Part shown: piece by piece, positions 15,750 to 26,507 of the stretch
Position numbering within the stretch: position 1 is the stretch's first letter
Layout: every line of letters starts with the position of its first letter
Program-made: the position numbers and the translations under genes
The notes under the pieces: generated by a model
Databases searched by the model: none
What the model saw: the letters and a program-made list of their open reading frames with translations, nothing else
What the model was told of the DNA's origin: nothing
Assembly: GCF_006376675.1 (NCBI RefSeq)
Contig: NZ_VEWK01000007.1
Span: forward strand, 62,001 to 126,000
From: Brucella pecoris
Lineage (GTDB): Bacteria > Pseudomonadota > Alphaproteobacteria > Rhizobiales > Rhizobiaceae
Length of the DNA stretch: 64,000 nt
Reading direction: 5' to 3'

Positions 15750-16985
15750 TTGTCGGAATTTTTTATTGCTCATCCATGGGCGGAAACGCTTATGGCGCTC
15801 GGGGGATTATTTCTTTCAGCTTTCATTGCAAATTTTCTGATCAAGGCGATTCTGCTCAAACTGCTTGATCGTATTGTCCAGAAGACCTCATTCGGACAGG
15901 ATGAAGAGCTCAAAAAGCACGGCGTCATCAGCCGTCTTGCCAATATCGTTCCGGCCTTGATCATTGCCTCCGGGATCATGGCTGTGCCCGGCTTGCCAGA
16001 GGGCGCGATCACCGTCATTCGAAATGTTGCGATAGCCTTCATCATTCTAACGCTGGCCTTGGCGGTTAACTCGGTGTTCGGGCTTATCGATACGCTCTAT
16101 CACCGCCGCCCGGAGGCAAGATTCCGCCCCATGAAGGGCTATATTCAGGTCACCAAGCTGGCGGTCTATATCATCGCGATAGTTCTCATTATCGCGACAT
16201 TGCTGGACAAATCACCGGTTATCCTTCTTTCGGGTGTCGGCGCCATGGCCGCAGTGCTGATCCTCGTCTTTCAGGATACGCTGCTTTCACTGGTCGCCAG
16301 TATGCAGATCGCTTCGTCAAACATGGTCCGTGTTGGCGACTGGATCGAAATGAAGAACCTCGACGCCAACGGCGATGTCACGGAAATCGCTCTCTATACC
16401 GTTAAGGTCCAGAACTTCGACAAGACGATCACCACAATTCCGATCCGTAAGCTCATCACAGAGCCGATGAAAAACTATCGCGGTATGCAGGAATCCGGTG
16501 GGCGACGAATCAAACGCGCGCTTTACATCGATCAGAACACAATTCGATTCCTGTCGGATGACGAACGGGCCAGACTTGGCACGGTTGATTGGCTGGCGGA
16601 TTATCTGCCTAAGAAGGCCAAGGAAATCGCCGAGTGGAACCAGAAGTTAGGCGACCGCGCCAACAACCCGGTCAACAGGCGCCAGTTCACCAACATCGGT
16701 ACGTTTCGCGCCTATGTGGACAATTATCTGCGCAATCATCCCGGTGTGCATAAAGGCATGACGTTGCTGGTGCGCCAGATGGACCCTACGCCTGAAGGCC
16801 TGCCGCTTGAAATCTACTGTTTCACGAACACAACCGTCTGGGCATCCTTCGAACAGATCCAGTCGGATATTTTCGATCACCTTTATGCAGTTTTGCCAGA
16901 ATTTGGCCTCAGCGCCTTCCAGAACCCGAGCGGCAACGATTTTCGCAAGCTTAGGATCAGCGCGCCTGTCGGACAGCTTCAATAA
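15750..16985 (+). CDS. MscS-family mechanosensitive channel
   Basis: A 411-residue inner-membrane protein with about five hydrophobic segments. The pore-lining and beta-domain region is recognisable at GVGAMAAVLILVFQDTLLSL (about 164-183), then VRVGDWIEM and TVKVQNFDKTITTIPI. It is close to YbdG-type channels in length. The start is TTG at 15750, supported by AGGAAAG six nt upstream. Its last 29 nt overlap the convergent serine hydrolase gene. Confidence 0.88.
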   Translation: MSEFFIAHPWAETLMALGGLFLSAFIANFLIKAILLKLLDRIVQKTSFGQDEELKKHGVISRLANIVPALIIASGIMAVPGLPEGAITVIRNVAIAFIILTLALAVNSVFGLIDTLYHRRPEARFRPMKGYIQVTKLAVYIIAIVLIIATLLDKSPVILLSGVGAMAAVLILVFQDTLLSLVASMQIASSNMVRVGDWIEMKNLDANGDVTEIALYTVKVQNFDKTITTIPIRKLITEPMKNYRGMQESGGRRIKRALYIDQNTIRFLSDDERARLGTVDWLADYLPKKAKEIAEWNQKLGDRANNPVNRRQFTNIGTFRAYVDNYLRNHPGVHKGMTLLVRQMDPTPEGLPLEIYCFTNTTVWASFEQIQSDIFDHLYAVLPEFGLSAFQNPSGNDFRKLRISAPVGQLQ

Positions 16986-18288
16986 CTTTGGCGTTGAGGC
17001 GTTGAACATTGTAGTGCGTGCGTGAAGGTGTCAGGCCAAGACGGACTACGGCAAGATGCATCGATGGAACAATCATCACGCTTTGCCCGTCATGCCCTGA
17101 CATCCAGAATGCATCTTCCGGAATGCCGTCCTGACCGGCTTTCACACCCGCAATCTGCAGCCAGACTTGTGCGGAGCCGTAGCGCCCTTCGGATTCCAGT
17201 GTGGGTTTGCGCATAAATGAAATGAAGTCTGGTGGCAGGACGGGCTTTCCATAAAGGTTCCCGCCATCAGCGAGAAATGCACCAAGGCGCGCCCAATCGC
17301 GGGCGGTTGCGTACATATAGGATGAGCCGGCAAAGACGCCTGACGCATCCGTCTCCAGAATGGTGCTGCGCATGCCTAGCGGGCCGAAAAGCGCAAGTCG
17401 AGGATAGGAGAGAGCCTCTTCACGGCTGTTAAAGCTATCCATGAAGAGCTTTGACAAGATGCTGGCAGTTCCACTGGAATAATTGAACTTCGTGCCCGGC
17501 GCCGATTCCAGTGGCAATGATGCAGCAAATCCGGCCATATCGGTCTCCAGATAAAGCATGCGTGTGACATCAGCCACGGTGCCATAGTCTTCATCGAATC
17601 GCAGTCCGCTATTCATCGCCATCAGGTTTGCGAGGGAAATCTTCGCCCGCTCATCGTTCTTCCATTCCGGCAACAGCCCGGTGCTTTCCATTGTCATCCG
17701 CCCCTCGGCAATGCGCATGCCGATCAGCGTCGCGATGACGGATTTGGTCATGGACCAGCCCAGCAAAGGCGTATCCGCGTTGAAGCCCGAAGCGTAATTC
17801 TCGGCAATCAGTTTGCCGTCGTGGATAACGGCAATCGCCCGCATACCCGGACCGGCCAAAGCTTGATCCTCGATCACAGCCTGTACTTTCGGATCGGTCT
17901 CAATCTGGATCGGCTCCGCCGGTACCTGTGGACTGGTCGGTAGCTCCAGCCGCAAATCATCCTTGTGAATATTCGCGCATCCGAGTGCTGGCCGATAAGC
18001 TGCGGTACCTGGTGCGAAGAAGCCGAAAATCCGCACTGTCACGCTGCTGCTGTTCTTGTCTATGGAAATATTCAGAAATCGTAGCAGCGGATTGCCCGGC
18101 GCCTGAACATCATCTGCAAGGACAATATCAGCGTCCCGATTTGCAATGAAAACGTTCGAGCAGACGATCTTGGCGGCATAACCGGTGCCGACACGCAATA
18201 GTTCAGGCGGCCTGATCGCCAACCAGAGAATTACTCCCAGTACGATGGCAAGCAGAAGACAAACGACAGACTTCAGAATGCGCTTCAT
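16957..18288 (-). CDS. Serine hydrolase of the beta-lactamase / class C family
   Basis: A 443-residue protein anchored or exported by an N-terminal hydrophobic segment (residues 4-25). The catalytic SxxK motif is S179-M-T-K182 (GWSMTKS), with FNYSSGT as the likely tyrosine motif and HDGQ near the end. Related proteins include esterases, 6-aminohexanoate-dimer hydrolases and EstB-type enzymes; the substrate cannot be told. SD GAGGGG precedes the ATG. It is 31 nt downstream of the monooxygenase gene on the same strand. Confidence 0.82.
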   Translation of the reverse strand: MKRILKSVVCLLLAIVLGVILWLAIRPPELLRVGTGYAAKIVCSNVFIANRDADIVLADDVQAPGNPLLRFLNISIDKNSSSVTVRIFGFFAPGTAAYRPALGCANIHKDDLRLELPTSPQVPAEPIQIETDPKVQAVIEDQALAGPGMRAIAVIHDGKLIAENYASGFNADTPLLGWSMTKSVIATLIGMRIAEGRMTMESTGLLPEWKNDERAKISLANLMAMNSGLRFDEDYGTVADVTRMLYLETDMAGFAASLPLESAPGTKFNYSSGTASILSKLFMDSFNSREEALSYPRLALFGPLGMRSTILETDASGVFAGSSYMYATARDWARLGAFLADGGNLYGKPVLPPDFISFMRKPTLESEGRYGSAQVWLQIAGVKAGQDGIPEDAFWMSGHDGQSVMIVPSMHLAVVRLGLTPSRTHYNVQRLNAKVIEAVRQAR

Positions 18289-18319
18289 GCTGCCCCTCGC
18301 AAATAATCGCTAAGTCGGA

Positions 18320-19447
18320 TCATACCAAGCCAAGATAGTTTGCCAACTCCCGGGCGGCGGCCCCGCCTGCCCTGTTTGCACCAATAGTTGACGCCGACGG
18401 GCCATAACCAACCAGATGTATCCGGGGATCGGCCGCCACTTGTGTTGCCAGACGACCGGTTATGAGGATGCCACCTTCCGCATTGCGCAATTGCAGCGGT
18501 GCAAGATGATCGAGCGAACTGCGAAATCCGGTGCACCACAAAATCACATCGAAGGATTGTTCGATTCCGTCGTCCCAGCGAACACCTGTTTCGGTGATTT
18601 CGCTGAACATTGGTAAACGGTTGAGCACGCCCCGAGCTCGCGCCGCTTCGATTGCAGGTGTCAACGGCAGGCCCGTCACCGAAACAACCGATCCCGGCGG
18701 CAAGCCCCGGCGTACTCGCTCCTCAACCAAGGCTACGACGGCACGGCCCAACTCTGGCGAAAACGTCCCTTCCCGAAAAGCAGGCTCTTTGCGTGTGACC
18801 CATACGGTTTCCGTCACGCGCGATATTTCATCCAGAAGCTGTACAGCCGAAATGCCTGCACCGACGACCAGAACGCGTTTGCCCCTGAAGGCTTCTGCCG
18901 TCTGATAATCACGCGTGTGCAACTGTTGGCCCTTGAATAGTTCCGCACCCGGATAGGGTGGGATATAAGGTGACTCCCACGTGCCCGTCGCATTGATGAT
19001 CCCGCGAGCGGAATAATCTCCGTGATCCGTCTCCACACGAAGCCGCTCACCGCGGTCGCAAACAACTTTCACAGTCACGGGACGATGCACGGGAAGGTTG
19101 AATGCATCCTCATAAGCGCGGTAATATTGCGGGACGGCAACCGACGCGCGCACCTCGCCATTGGTCGTTTCGACAATATCCTCGAATTTCATACCAGGGA
19201 GATCGTGAATGGCGTTGGCAGTTCTGAGCGTCAGAGAAGGCCAGCGGAACTGCCATGCTCCGCCCGGTCCTGCGGCCTTGTCGAGAACCACGAATTGCCG
19301 TTCGCCGACGAGGCCGAGCTTGCTCAAATGATAGGCCGATGAGAGCCCCGCCTGCCCTGCTCCGATGATCACAATATCAACCTTGCGAGCGATCTTGACA
19401 TGGACATTGTCTGTTGGTTGCTGATCAGCGGGCTGTATATCTGACAT
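18320..19447 (-). CDS. FAD-dependent monooxygenase-like oxidoreductase
   Basis: A 375-residue flavoprotein with two Rossmann motifs: GAGQAG (29-34) for FAD and VLVVGAGISAVQ (about 195) for NADPH. ATGTW near the end of the FAD domain and the C-terminal LVGYGPSASTIGANRAG are typical of CzcO/YUCCA-type flavin monooxygenases. The substrate is unknown. It probably shares a transcript with the serine hydrolase downstream. Confidence 0.8.
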   Translation of the reverse strand: MSDIQPADQQPTDNVHVKIARKVDIVIIGAGQAGLSSAYHLSKLGLVGERQFVVLDKAAGPGGAWQFRWPSLTLRTANAIHDLPGMKFEDIVETTNGEVRASVAVPQYYRAYEDAFNLPVHRPVTVKVVCDRGERLRVETDHGDYSARGIINATGTWESPYIPPYPGAELFKGQQLHTRDYQTAEAFRGKRVLVVGAGISAVQLLDEISRVTETVWVTRKEPAFREGTFSPELGRAVVALVEERVRRGLPPGSVVSVTGLPLTPAIEAARARGVLNRLPMFSEITETGVRWDDGIEQSFDVILWCTGFRSSLDHLAPLQLRNAEGGILITGRLATQVAADPRIHLVGYGPSASTIGANRAGGAAARELANYLGLV

Positions 19448-19523
19448 GATGCGCGATAAGCTTTTCGAAATATGATCCGTATCCGTAGATATGTACTGGA
19501 CGACGTCGCTAAAAGTCCGTCTG

Positions 19524-20708
19524 CTAGATCGTGACGCTACGTAGTCGCTTGTTGCGCCCTTCCCATATACTCACGACCAGCATGATAATCGTCGTTAATA
19601 CGCCCATTTCCAGTAAATCCACCGCGTAGCCGACCGGAATTGCTGCCAGCAGTGCCAGAACACCGAAGATATGTGATACCGGAATGACGCCGTACACGTC
19701 CTTCTTATAGATGGCGCTACCGATCAAATAGATCGCAGGCCCGGCCACAAGAACAAGAACATATGCCGTTTTCAACGGATCGTGCGGGTGGGCCATTACA
19801 AGATCATTTCCAACTGCGGTCGCAATGATCCCCGCAACCAGAAGAGCGTGGACATAATGAAAATAAGCACCGATGCGCCCTGGATCAGCCGAATGGGTGA
19901 TTGTGTCTGTTGCATCCTTGCTGGAAGTACCAAAGTAGAGCCACCACATCGCAAGCGTGCCCAGAAATGTGGCCAGCAGAGCCGACATGAGGGCCAAATT
20001 CCAGGTCTCAGCATTTGCAAGTGTGGCGCCGGTAGCCAAAACCGTTTCGCCGAGCGCCACGATCACGAACAACTGGCAACGTTCCGCCAGATGCCCACCC
20101 TCGATAGTCCAGTCACTGGTATGGGAGCGTCCAAGACCCGGCAGTGCAAAACCGAACATCGGCGATAAATATTCGCAAAGCACGGCTATAAGCCAAAATA
20201 CCATACGAGCTTCATGTTGGACGAAACATCCGGCGATCCAGAAGACCGCGGCAATAGTGAGCCAACCGAGCATTCGCCGATAATTGGCACCAAGCGGATG
20301 TTTTCGACCGAGCACAAACACCACATAGGCGGTCCGGCCAACCTGCATTGACACATATGCCAGTGCGAATATCCAGCCTTTGTCCGCAAAGGCTCCGGGA
20401 ATTGAAGAGGCTATAACGAGGCCCAGCAACATGACGCAGAACAAAAGGCTGCGTATCTGTGGTGTTTCAGGGTTGAACCAATTGGTCACCCAACAGGTAT
20501 ATTGCCAGCCCAGCCATACCGCGAACCACAGGGTCAGCGTTTCGATAACACCGGTCAGCGTCAGATTATGCAAAAGCTCGTGGCTGAGTTGCGTAACCGC
20601 GAACACATAAACCAGATCGAAGAATAGTTCTTCGAATGTAACCCGTGCATGGTGCCCGTCTCGTTGTCTCAAAAGCGGATGCGCGGTGACGGCAGAAGCT
20701 GTATTCAT
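19524..20708 (-). CDS. LtrA-like (low temperature requirement A) membrane protein
   Basis: A 394-residue protein with about ten hydrophobic helices. The family hallmark FEELFFDLVYVFAVTQLSHEL is near the N-terminus, and GGHLAERCQLFVIVALGETVL is the second conserved block. The frame is open to 20780, but the ATG at 20708 has AGGGGAAGG upstream and starts just before the conserved block. The function of the family is not established. Confidence 0.85.
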   Translation of the reverse strand: MNTASAVTAHPLLRQRDGHHARVTFEELFFDLVYVFAVTQLSHELLHNLTLTGVIETLTLWFAVWLGWQYTCWVTNWFNPETPQIRSLLFCVMLLGLVIASSIPGAFADKGWIFALAYVSMQVGRTAYVVFVLGRKHPLGANYRRMLGWLTIAAVFWIAGCFVQHEARMVFWLIAVLCEYLSPMFGFALPGLGRSHTSDWTIEGGHLAERCQLFVIVALGETVLATGATLANAETWNLALMSALLATFLGTLAMWWLYFGTSSKDATDTITHSADPGRIGAYFHYVHALLVAGIIATAVGNDLVMAHPHDPLKTAYVLVLVAGPAIYLIGSAIYKKDVYGVIPVSHIFGVLALLAAIPVGYAVDLLEMGVLTTIIMLVVSIWEGRNKRLRSVTI

Positions 20709-20828
20709 GCGAATGTGCCTTCCCCTCAAACGGCAGGTATTCGATGCCACTCTTCTGCAGTTTAGCTTGCAGTCGGCCAACCGTATATCCGAATGTACTG
20801 ATTTCCACTTGAAGAAGTCAGGTGTGGA

Positions 20829-22052
20829 TCATCTCGCCCTGCGCGTGTTCCCGGCTTTGATCCATGCGTCGATTCCATCGGCCGCAGCACAGCCCATCGC
20901 GAAACAGGCAGTAAGAAGATAACCGCCGGTCGGAGCTTCCCAATCGATCATTTCCCCAGCAACGAAAATGCCAGGAAGCTTCGGTAACATGTAGCTTTCA
21001 TCGATTTCGTGCCAACGAATGCCACCTGCTGAAGAAATCGCTTCGCCAAGCGGGCGTGGGCGAAGGAGTGGAATGGAGCAAGCCTTGATCGTAGCGGCCA
21101 GCGCTTTCGGGCTTCTGTCACGCGTGTACTCCGTCACCAGAGCAGCTTTGACGCCCGTCAGGCCGCCAGCTTTGCGCAAAAGATTGCCAAAACTCAGCTT
21201 TGAATCCTGCCTCGCAATATCGCTCTTCAGCCGTTCGAGAGTTCGACCCGGCACAAGATCGAGCGTCAGAAACGCTTCGCCACATTCCTGCAAGCTGTCG
21301 CGTAACGCTGCGGAATGCGCATAGACGAGGCTTCCCTCAATTCCGCCGCGTGTAATGACAAATTCGCCTTGCGTCGTGCCTGCACCGGACGTTGCAGTGA
21401 CTGATTTCACCGGTTCGCCGGCAAAACGCTCAGCAAAGAAATTGCTCCAAGCAACATCAAAGCCACAATTCGCGGATTGAAATGGCGCTATATCAATTGA
21501 CTTCTGTCGAAATTCATCGATCCAGAGACCATCGGAACCGAGCTTCGGCCAGCTTCCACCGCCAAATGCAAACAGAGCAGCGTCACATGCAATCGTCTGA
21601 ACGCCATCTGGGTTCTCGATACGCAGACTATTCCCATCGAAGCCAAGCCAGCGATGTCGAGTGAGAATAATAACGCCTTGATCCTCCAGTCGTTTTCTCC
21701 AGGCGCGCAGAAGTGGCGACGCCTTCATCGCTCTTGGAAAAACACGCCCCGAAGAGCCGACAAAGGTGTCGGCACCCAATTCATTCGCCCATGCACGTAA
21801 TTCGGTTGAACCAAAAGCGGCCAAGGCTGGCAATATACGGTCACTGCTTGAACCGAAACGCTTCGCGAAAGCTGCGAAATCCTCGGAGTGCGTAATGTTT
21901 AAACCGGACTTGCCAGCAAGCAGAAGCTTGCGACCAACCGTGGGCATCTGCTCATAAACTGTCACGCTGTAGCCCCGCGCAGACAGTCGTTCGGCGGTCA
22001 TCAGTCCGGATGGGCCGCCTCCGAGAATGGCGATATTGCCATTAGGCATCAT
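20829..22052 (-). CDS. HI0933-like flavoprotein (TIGR03862-type NAD(P)/FAD oxidoreductase)
   Basis: A 407-residue protein with FAD motif GGGPSG (11-16) and the family signature GRKLLLAGKSGLNITHSE (about 40-57). The C-terminal AGEMIDWEAPTGGYLLTACFA segment is characteristic. The reaction is unknown for most members; related BaiN acts on bile acids. It is transcribed in the same direction as cckA, 21 nt downstream. Confidence 0.85.
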   Translation of the reverse strand: MMPNGNIAILGGGPSGLMTAERLSARGYSVTVYEQMPTVGRKLLLAGKSGLNITHSEDFAAFAKRFGSSSDRILPALAAFGSTELRAWANELGADTFVGSSGRVFPRAMKASPLLRAWRKRLEDQGVIILTRHRWLGFDGNSLRIENPDGVQTIACDAALFAFGGGSWPKLGSDGLWIDEFRQKSIDIAPFQSANCGFDVAWSNFFAERFAGEPVKSVTATSGAGTTQGEFVITRGGIEGSLVYAHSAALRDSLQECGEAFLTLDLVPGRTLERLKSDIARQDSKLSFGNLLRKAGGLTGVKAALVTEYTRDRSPKALAATIKACSIPLLRPRPLGEAISSAGGIRWHEIDESYMLPKLPGIFVAGEMIDWEAPTGGYLLTACFAMGCAAADGIDAWIKAGNTRRAR

Positions 22053-22073
22053 GGTCGAAGCCTCGACGAAGCA

Positions 22074-24647
22074 TTAATCCTGCTTCTCCAGCATTTCCTT
22101 AACTGTGGTAGCCAACTGTTTGAGCGAAAACGGCTTTGGCAAGAATCCGAACTTGGCATCGGCTGGAAGATTGCGTGCAAATGCATCTTCCGCATAACCC
22201 GACACGAAGATGAACTTGATGTCAGGATACGTCTTGCGCAGTTCACGCAGAAGCGTTGGACCGTCCATTTCGGGCATGACCACGTCAGATACGACGATAT
22301 CGACCTCGCCGCCAAGCTCTGCCATGACTTCAAGTGCCTCAACGCCGGATGCCGCTTCGTGGACCGTATATCCGCGCGACTGGAGCGCACGCACGCCGCC
22401 CATACGGACTGCATCTTCATCTTCCACCAGAAGGACGGTTGCCGAACCGGAAAGATCGGTTGCTTTCTCGACCTTCTTTTCCTTTACAACGACTGGCGCA
22501 TCGTCGGCGCGTTTTTCCTCTATGAGACGCGGCAGGAATATCTTGAACGTCGTTCCTTTTCCGACTTCGGAATCACAGTAGATGAAGCCGCCAGTCTGCT
22601 TGATGATGCCATAGACCATCGACAGGCCGAGTCCGGTGCCCTTGCCCACTTCCTTCGTCGTAAAGAACGGCTCGAAAATCTTTTCAAGCACTTCTGCTGG
22701 AATGCCAGTTCCGGTATCTTCAACTTCAAAGACCACATAATCCGCTTCTGGCAGATCGCGATAGTGAAGCCTTGCGGTCTCCTGCACCGGCACATTGCGG
22801 GTGCGCAGCGTGATTTCACCACCCTCCGGCATGGCATCGCGGGCATTGACCGCCAAATTGACAGCAACCTGCTCGAACTGTCCAAGATCGGCCTTGACCG
22901 GCCAGAGATCGCGTCCATGATCGATCTTCAACTCGATATCCTTGCCGACAAGGCGCGCCAGCAGCATGCGCAGGTCTGCGAGAACATCTGTCAGATCGAG
23001 CACTTCTGGACGAAGTGTCTGACGACGCGAGAATGCCAGCAATTGGCGCACGAGCGAGGCCGCACGGTTGGCGTTCTGCTTGATGTTCATGATATCAGGG
23101 AAGGACGGATCGGATGCGCGGTGATTGGTCAGCAACAAATCCGACGACATGATGATAGCTGTCAGAACGTTGTTGAAGTCGTGTGCGATGCCACCAGCAA
23201 GCTGACCGACGGCCTGCATCTTCTGGCTTTGCGCCATCTGGTTTTCGAGGGCCTTTTGCTCGGTCGTTTCAACAGCCGAAATGATCGCCGCTTCTTCTGC
23301 CCTTTCTCCGCCAAGGTCGGTTACGGGGCTCATATAAAAGCGTATGTGCCGCTCCTCGTTGCCAGGCAACACCGTATCCACGGGTGAAATGCTTGCCTGT
23401 CCTGCAAAGGCGGCGGCTAGTGCTCTGTTAAATGTCTCACGGTCGCGTTCGTGCACGACAATCTCAAGCTTCGCATTGCCGTCAATCGCATCGCGATCAA
23501 CGACGGGAGCGAAAATATCGAGGAAACGCGCATTGGTGCGCAGTATATGCCCGCCGGAATCAACGGCAGCGATGGCCATCGGAGCCGAATTGAAGAAACG
23601 CGTGAAGCGTACTTCGGCGGAGCGCAGCGCCATCGATGAATCTTCACCCTCCGCACGATCCAGAACGATGGTACGGCTCGTACCGCGCGTTCCATCGCGC
23701 GCGGCCTGAACACGGTGATAAAAACGGACTGCAAGGCTCTGACCGTTACGCTTGATGAGATCAAGATCGATGACGGTGTTGCGGCTTGTGCCCGGCTCGG
23801 CTTTCACCGCTTTGATGAGCGCCATTCCGCTACCCGCCACGATATCATTGAGCGTCAGCGATCCCGGTGTGAACTGGGTCAGATCGACACCGAGCCATTC
23901 GGCAAGAGTAGCGTTGAGATAGATGATCCGGCCCGAAGGATCGGCGGAAAAGAAACCCGCTGGCGCGTGATCGAGATGATTGATGGCTTCCTGCAGTTCC
24001 TGAAAGAACCGCTCCTGCTCAGCACGCTCATCGGAAATATCTGCAATCTGCCAGGCAACGAGGGGACTTTTGAACTCTTGCCCCGCCTCGATAGGGCGTG
24101 CCTTGATGCGATACCAGACCGGCGCCAGCGAACCATGTCCCTCGCGGGAGAGACCACTGGCAAGACGCACTTCCTCCTGTGCTGACAAACCGTCGCGAAC
24201 AGCATTTGTCAGACGGTAAATGGCATCGGATGCCGCCGGTTCTGCGGTCAGCACATTATCAAGCGAGCGAACCCCCTCGGCATTGGCAACGCCGGTCATC
24301 ACGGCATAAGCCTCATTGGCGTAAACGATCTGGCCACGCGCATCGGAAATAACCGTGCCTTCCGGCTGTGAATCCATGAAGGAATGAGCGAGATTCTGCT
24401 CACCGTTCTTCTGACTGAATTGAATGAGACCGGTTGCTGCGCCAAAAAGGTAAAATACGCCGACCATTGACAAAACGCCCATGAGAACAAGGGCAAATCC
24501 ATCTCCAAGCTGGTCACGAAACAGAAAATAGGCAATTGCGGCGACCGTAATCAGAATACCGACGACCAGTAGTCGAAGGGCTCCACTGCGGTTGCGCTTG
24601 GGCATTACAAGCGGTTTCGGGTAAGCGTTGTCCGTCTGTCGCGACAT
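22074..24647 (-). CDS. cckA: Cell-cycle hybrid histidine kinase CckA
   Basis: CckA phosphorylates ChpT, which feeds CtrA and CpdR and controls the alphaproteobacterial cell cycle. The 857-residue protein has two membrane helices (about 24-43 and 52-74), PAS-type domains (about 85-460), a HisKA box with H489 ([11 protein letters not shown]), an HATPase domain ([24 protein letters not shown]) and a receiver domain with phospho-acceptor D788 ([12 protein letters not shown]). The architecture and the GGIAHDFNN box match CckA. ATG 24647 is chosen over the upstream in-frame 24725. It is divergent from the FliO-like gene. Confidence 0.9.
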   Translation of the reverse strand: MSRQTDNAYPKPLVMPKRNRSGALRLLVVGILITVAAIAYFLFRDQLGDGFALVLMGVLSMVGVFYLFGAATGLIQFSQKNGEQNLAHSFMDSQPEGTVISDARGQIVYANEAYAVMTGVANAEGVRSLDNVLTAEPAASDAIYRLTNAVRDGLSAQEEVRLASGLSREGHGSLAPVWYRIKARPIEAGQEFKSPLVAWQIADISDERAEQERFFQELQEAINHLDHAPAGFFSADPSGRIIYLNATLAEWLGVDLTQFTPGSLTLNDIVAGSGMALIKAVKAEPGTSRNTVIDLDLIKRNGQSLAVRFYHRVQAARDGTRGTSRTIVLDRAEGEDSSMALRSAEVRFTRFFNSAPMAIAAVDSGGHILRTNARFLDIFAPVVDRDAIDGNAKLEIVVHERDRETFNRALAAAFAGQASISPVDTVLPGNEERHIRFYMSPVTDLGGERAEEAAIISAVETTEQKALENQMAQSQKMQAVGQLAGGIAHDFNNVLTAIIMSSDLLLTNHRASDPSFPDIMNIKQNANRAASLVRQLLAFSRRQTLRPEVLDLTDVLADLRMLLARLVGKDIELKIDHGRDLWPVKADLGQFEQVAVNLAVNARDAMPEGGEITLRTRNVPVQETARLHYRDLPEADYVVFEVEDTGTGIPAEVLEKIFEPFFTTKEVGKGTGLGLSMVYGIIKQTGGFIYCDSEVGKGTTFKIFLPRLIEEKRADDAPVVVKEKKVEKATDLSGSATVLLVEDEDAVRMGGVRALQSRGYTVHEAASGVEALEVMAELGGEVDIVVSDVVMPEMDGPTLLRELRKTYPDIKFIFVSGYAEDAFARNLPADAKFGFLPKPFSLKQLATTVKEMLEKQD

Positions 24648-25067
24648 CAAGCCATCTGCCTTTTCATGTTGCGTGGCTGGGTATCGACGGGCATCGAGAT
24701 GCCGTGCGTGTTTTCGATCAGCCAAGACGTCATTTCAATCATCCGCATATCCGATTTTCTCGAATGCACTTTTCTGCACGCTTCAGCTATCGCGTAGAGA
24801 ACGCACAGCCAATATGTCAGGGTATATCCGATTCGCAGAATGCGTTAATCGGCGCACAGTACAAGCATTGCTGCACTGAAACGGTGCAAATTGGACTTTT
24901 TTGCACCGTTTTGCCTGGGGATCATATATTTCCCGCATTTCCAAGGAACATTCCCAAGGCTTACAAATTCAACTACTGTACCAACTATGTGATGATGCGG
25001 AATGCTAGGGGAAGCGCAGTCTCCACACATCGCAGGTTTTAGTTTATTGTATAAAGAGGGTATCCGC
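24648..25067. other. Divergent intergenic region between cckA and the FliO-like gene
   Basis: About 420 nt without a convincing gene. An 11-bp inverted repeat AAACGGTGCAA (24879-24889) / TTGCACCGTTT (24901-24911) with an AT-rich loop and trailing T resembles a terminator or a regulator site. Both promoters should lie here, but I cannot assign them. Confidence 0.5.
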
Positions 25068-26348
25068 ATGAAGGAATGGCTCAGCGGCATCGTTGGAGAG
25101 AGCGCGGCTAATATTGTCGGCTTCATCCTAATATTTGCGATCATTCTTGGCGGAATTTTCGTTGTTCTCAGTATCATTCGCCGTTTCAGCAGCGGGACCT
25201 TCGTCTCCAACGGACGCACGCGGCAGCCCCGCCTTTCGGTAATGGATGCCGCAGCCGTCGACAGCAGGCGTAAGCTTGTTCTTATTCGCCGCGACGATGT
25301 GGAACATCTGCTGCTCATTGGCGGACCGACCGATGTCGTGGTCGAACAGAATATCGTCATGGAATCACGCGCCCATGCGCGCGTGCAGACTTCGCGCATA
25401 GAGCCTGAACAGATCGAGCGCTTCAAACAGCATGAAGCAGCCCTAACCAACGACAAGGCAGAGCGCCCTGCTCTTTCATTGCAAACACCGCAATCTGAAG
25501 AGAAGGATGAAGCGATCCAGCTCACGTCCGCAATCGAAACGCCAGTTTATCGTAAGCCTGAACCAGTACGTGAAGAGCCGGTTCAGCCCACTGCATCGCC
25601 CGCGCGCGTTCCGCCACAAGCCCCCACCGCGCCAATCCCACCACGAGCGCCTGTGCGGGCTGAAGCCACTGCCACTCAGTCGGCTGCTCCTCATCAGCAG
25701 CCGCGTCAGGTACCGAACTATCCAACGCAGCCACGTACAGTGTTGCCGCCGCGTCCCGCTCAACCGCAGCCGCAATCAACACGTGCACATCCGGCGTACC
25801 CATTGAGCCAGGTTTCTCGTGGTGTTTTGAGCTCGACTTCGTCGGGTGCGAGCACCGCTGCTGGCGTCGCAGTAGCAGCATCGGTTGTTTCTGCAAATCT
25901 TGGCAGCATCGTCCCAGAGCGTGAAACGACGACTACGGACAAGTCTTCAACACTTGATGTAACCGGCCCGACAGTTTCTTCGACAGCAGCTCCGGCATTC
26001 AGCACTCCATCAGAACCGAAACGCGTCGAGCCTGAAATCACGGTTACCGAGCCAAAGCGGATAGAACCCGATACTGCTGCAGTAGAAACGCCGGCCGATG
26101 AGTTGGCGGGGCTCAGCGGTGCTTTAGACGACGCAATCGCTGCTGACGGCAATGTGAGGAGCCCGACTGACAATGATGTCGAGGAAGCGGCCTCATTCGA
26201 TACCGAGTTTTTCGAGAATGAGCTTTTGAATTCACTTGATATTTCCGCAACGGATGACTCTGTTGAAGACAAGGCCAAGGACGATATTGAGGACGAGATG
26301 GAAAAGCTTCTTGGTGAACTGACCAAGGATGAAATTCGCAGAAGTTGA
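25068..26348 (+). CDS. fliO: FliO-like flagellar biosynthesis membrane protein with a long acidic tail
   Basis: The 426-residue protein has one N-terminal membrane helix (about 15-38, NIVGFILIFAIILGGIFVVL) and then a FliO-type domain (RLSVMDAAAVDSRRKLVLIRRDDVEHLLLIGG). FliO helps assemble the FliPQR core of the flagellar export gate. From residue about 110 the protein is low-complexity, first Pro/Gln-rich and then acidic, with no recognised domain. The start at 25068 is supported by AGAGGG; a longer frame exists to 25002. A terminator shared with dksA follows. No other flagellar gene is nearby. Confidence 0.7.
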   Translation: MKEWLSGIVGESAANIVGFILIFAIILGGIFVVLSIIRRFSSGTFVSNGRTRQPRLSVMDAAAVDSRRKLVLIRRDDVEHLLLIGGPTDVVVEQNIVMESRAHARVQTSRIEPEQIERFKQHEAALTNDKAERPALSLQTPQSEEKDEAIQLTSAIETPVYRKPEPVREEPVQPTASPARVPPQAPTAPIPPRAPVRAEATATQSAAPHQQPRQVPNYPTQPRTVLPPRPAQPQPQSTRAHPAYPLSQVSRGVLSSTSSGASTAAGVAVAASVVSANLGSIVPERETTTTDKSSTLDVTGPTVSSTAAPAFSTPSEPKRVEPEITVTEPKRIEPDTAAVETPADELAGLSGALDDAIAADGNVRSPTDNDVEEAASFDTEFFENELLNSLDISATDDSVEDKAKDDIEDEMEKLLGELTKDEIRRS

Positions 26349-26383
26349 GATTTGAGTTAGAATTTATCTCGACACAAAGAAAA

Positions 26384-26414
26384 TAGGCTGCGGAAACCGC
26401 AGCCTATAATTTTT
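26384..26414. terminator. Bidirectional terminator between fliO and dksA
   Basis: TAGGCTGCGG / CCGCAGCCTA with loop AAA and a T-run at 26410-26414. The minus strand also shows T-rich sequence after the stem. Confidence 0.85.
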
Positions 26415-26507
26415 CAAACCGTCTCGAAGCTTGCCGCATCGATCCAAAAATCAGACCGATTTATGGAACGTACGATGCGAAGATTCAATAACCAGAGCGT
26501 ATACGCT

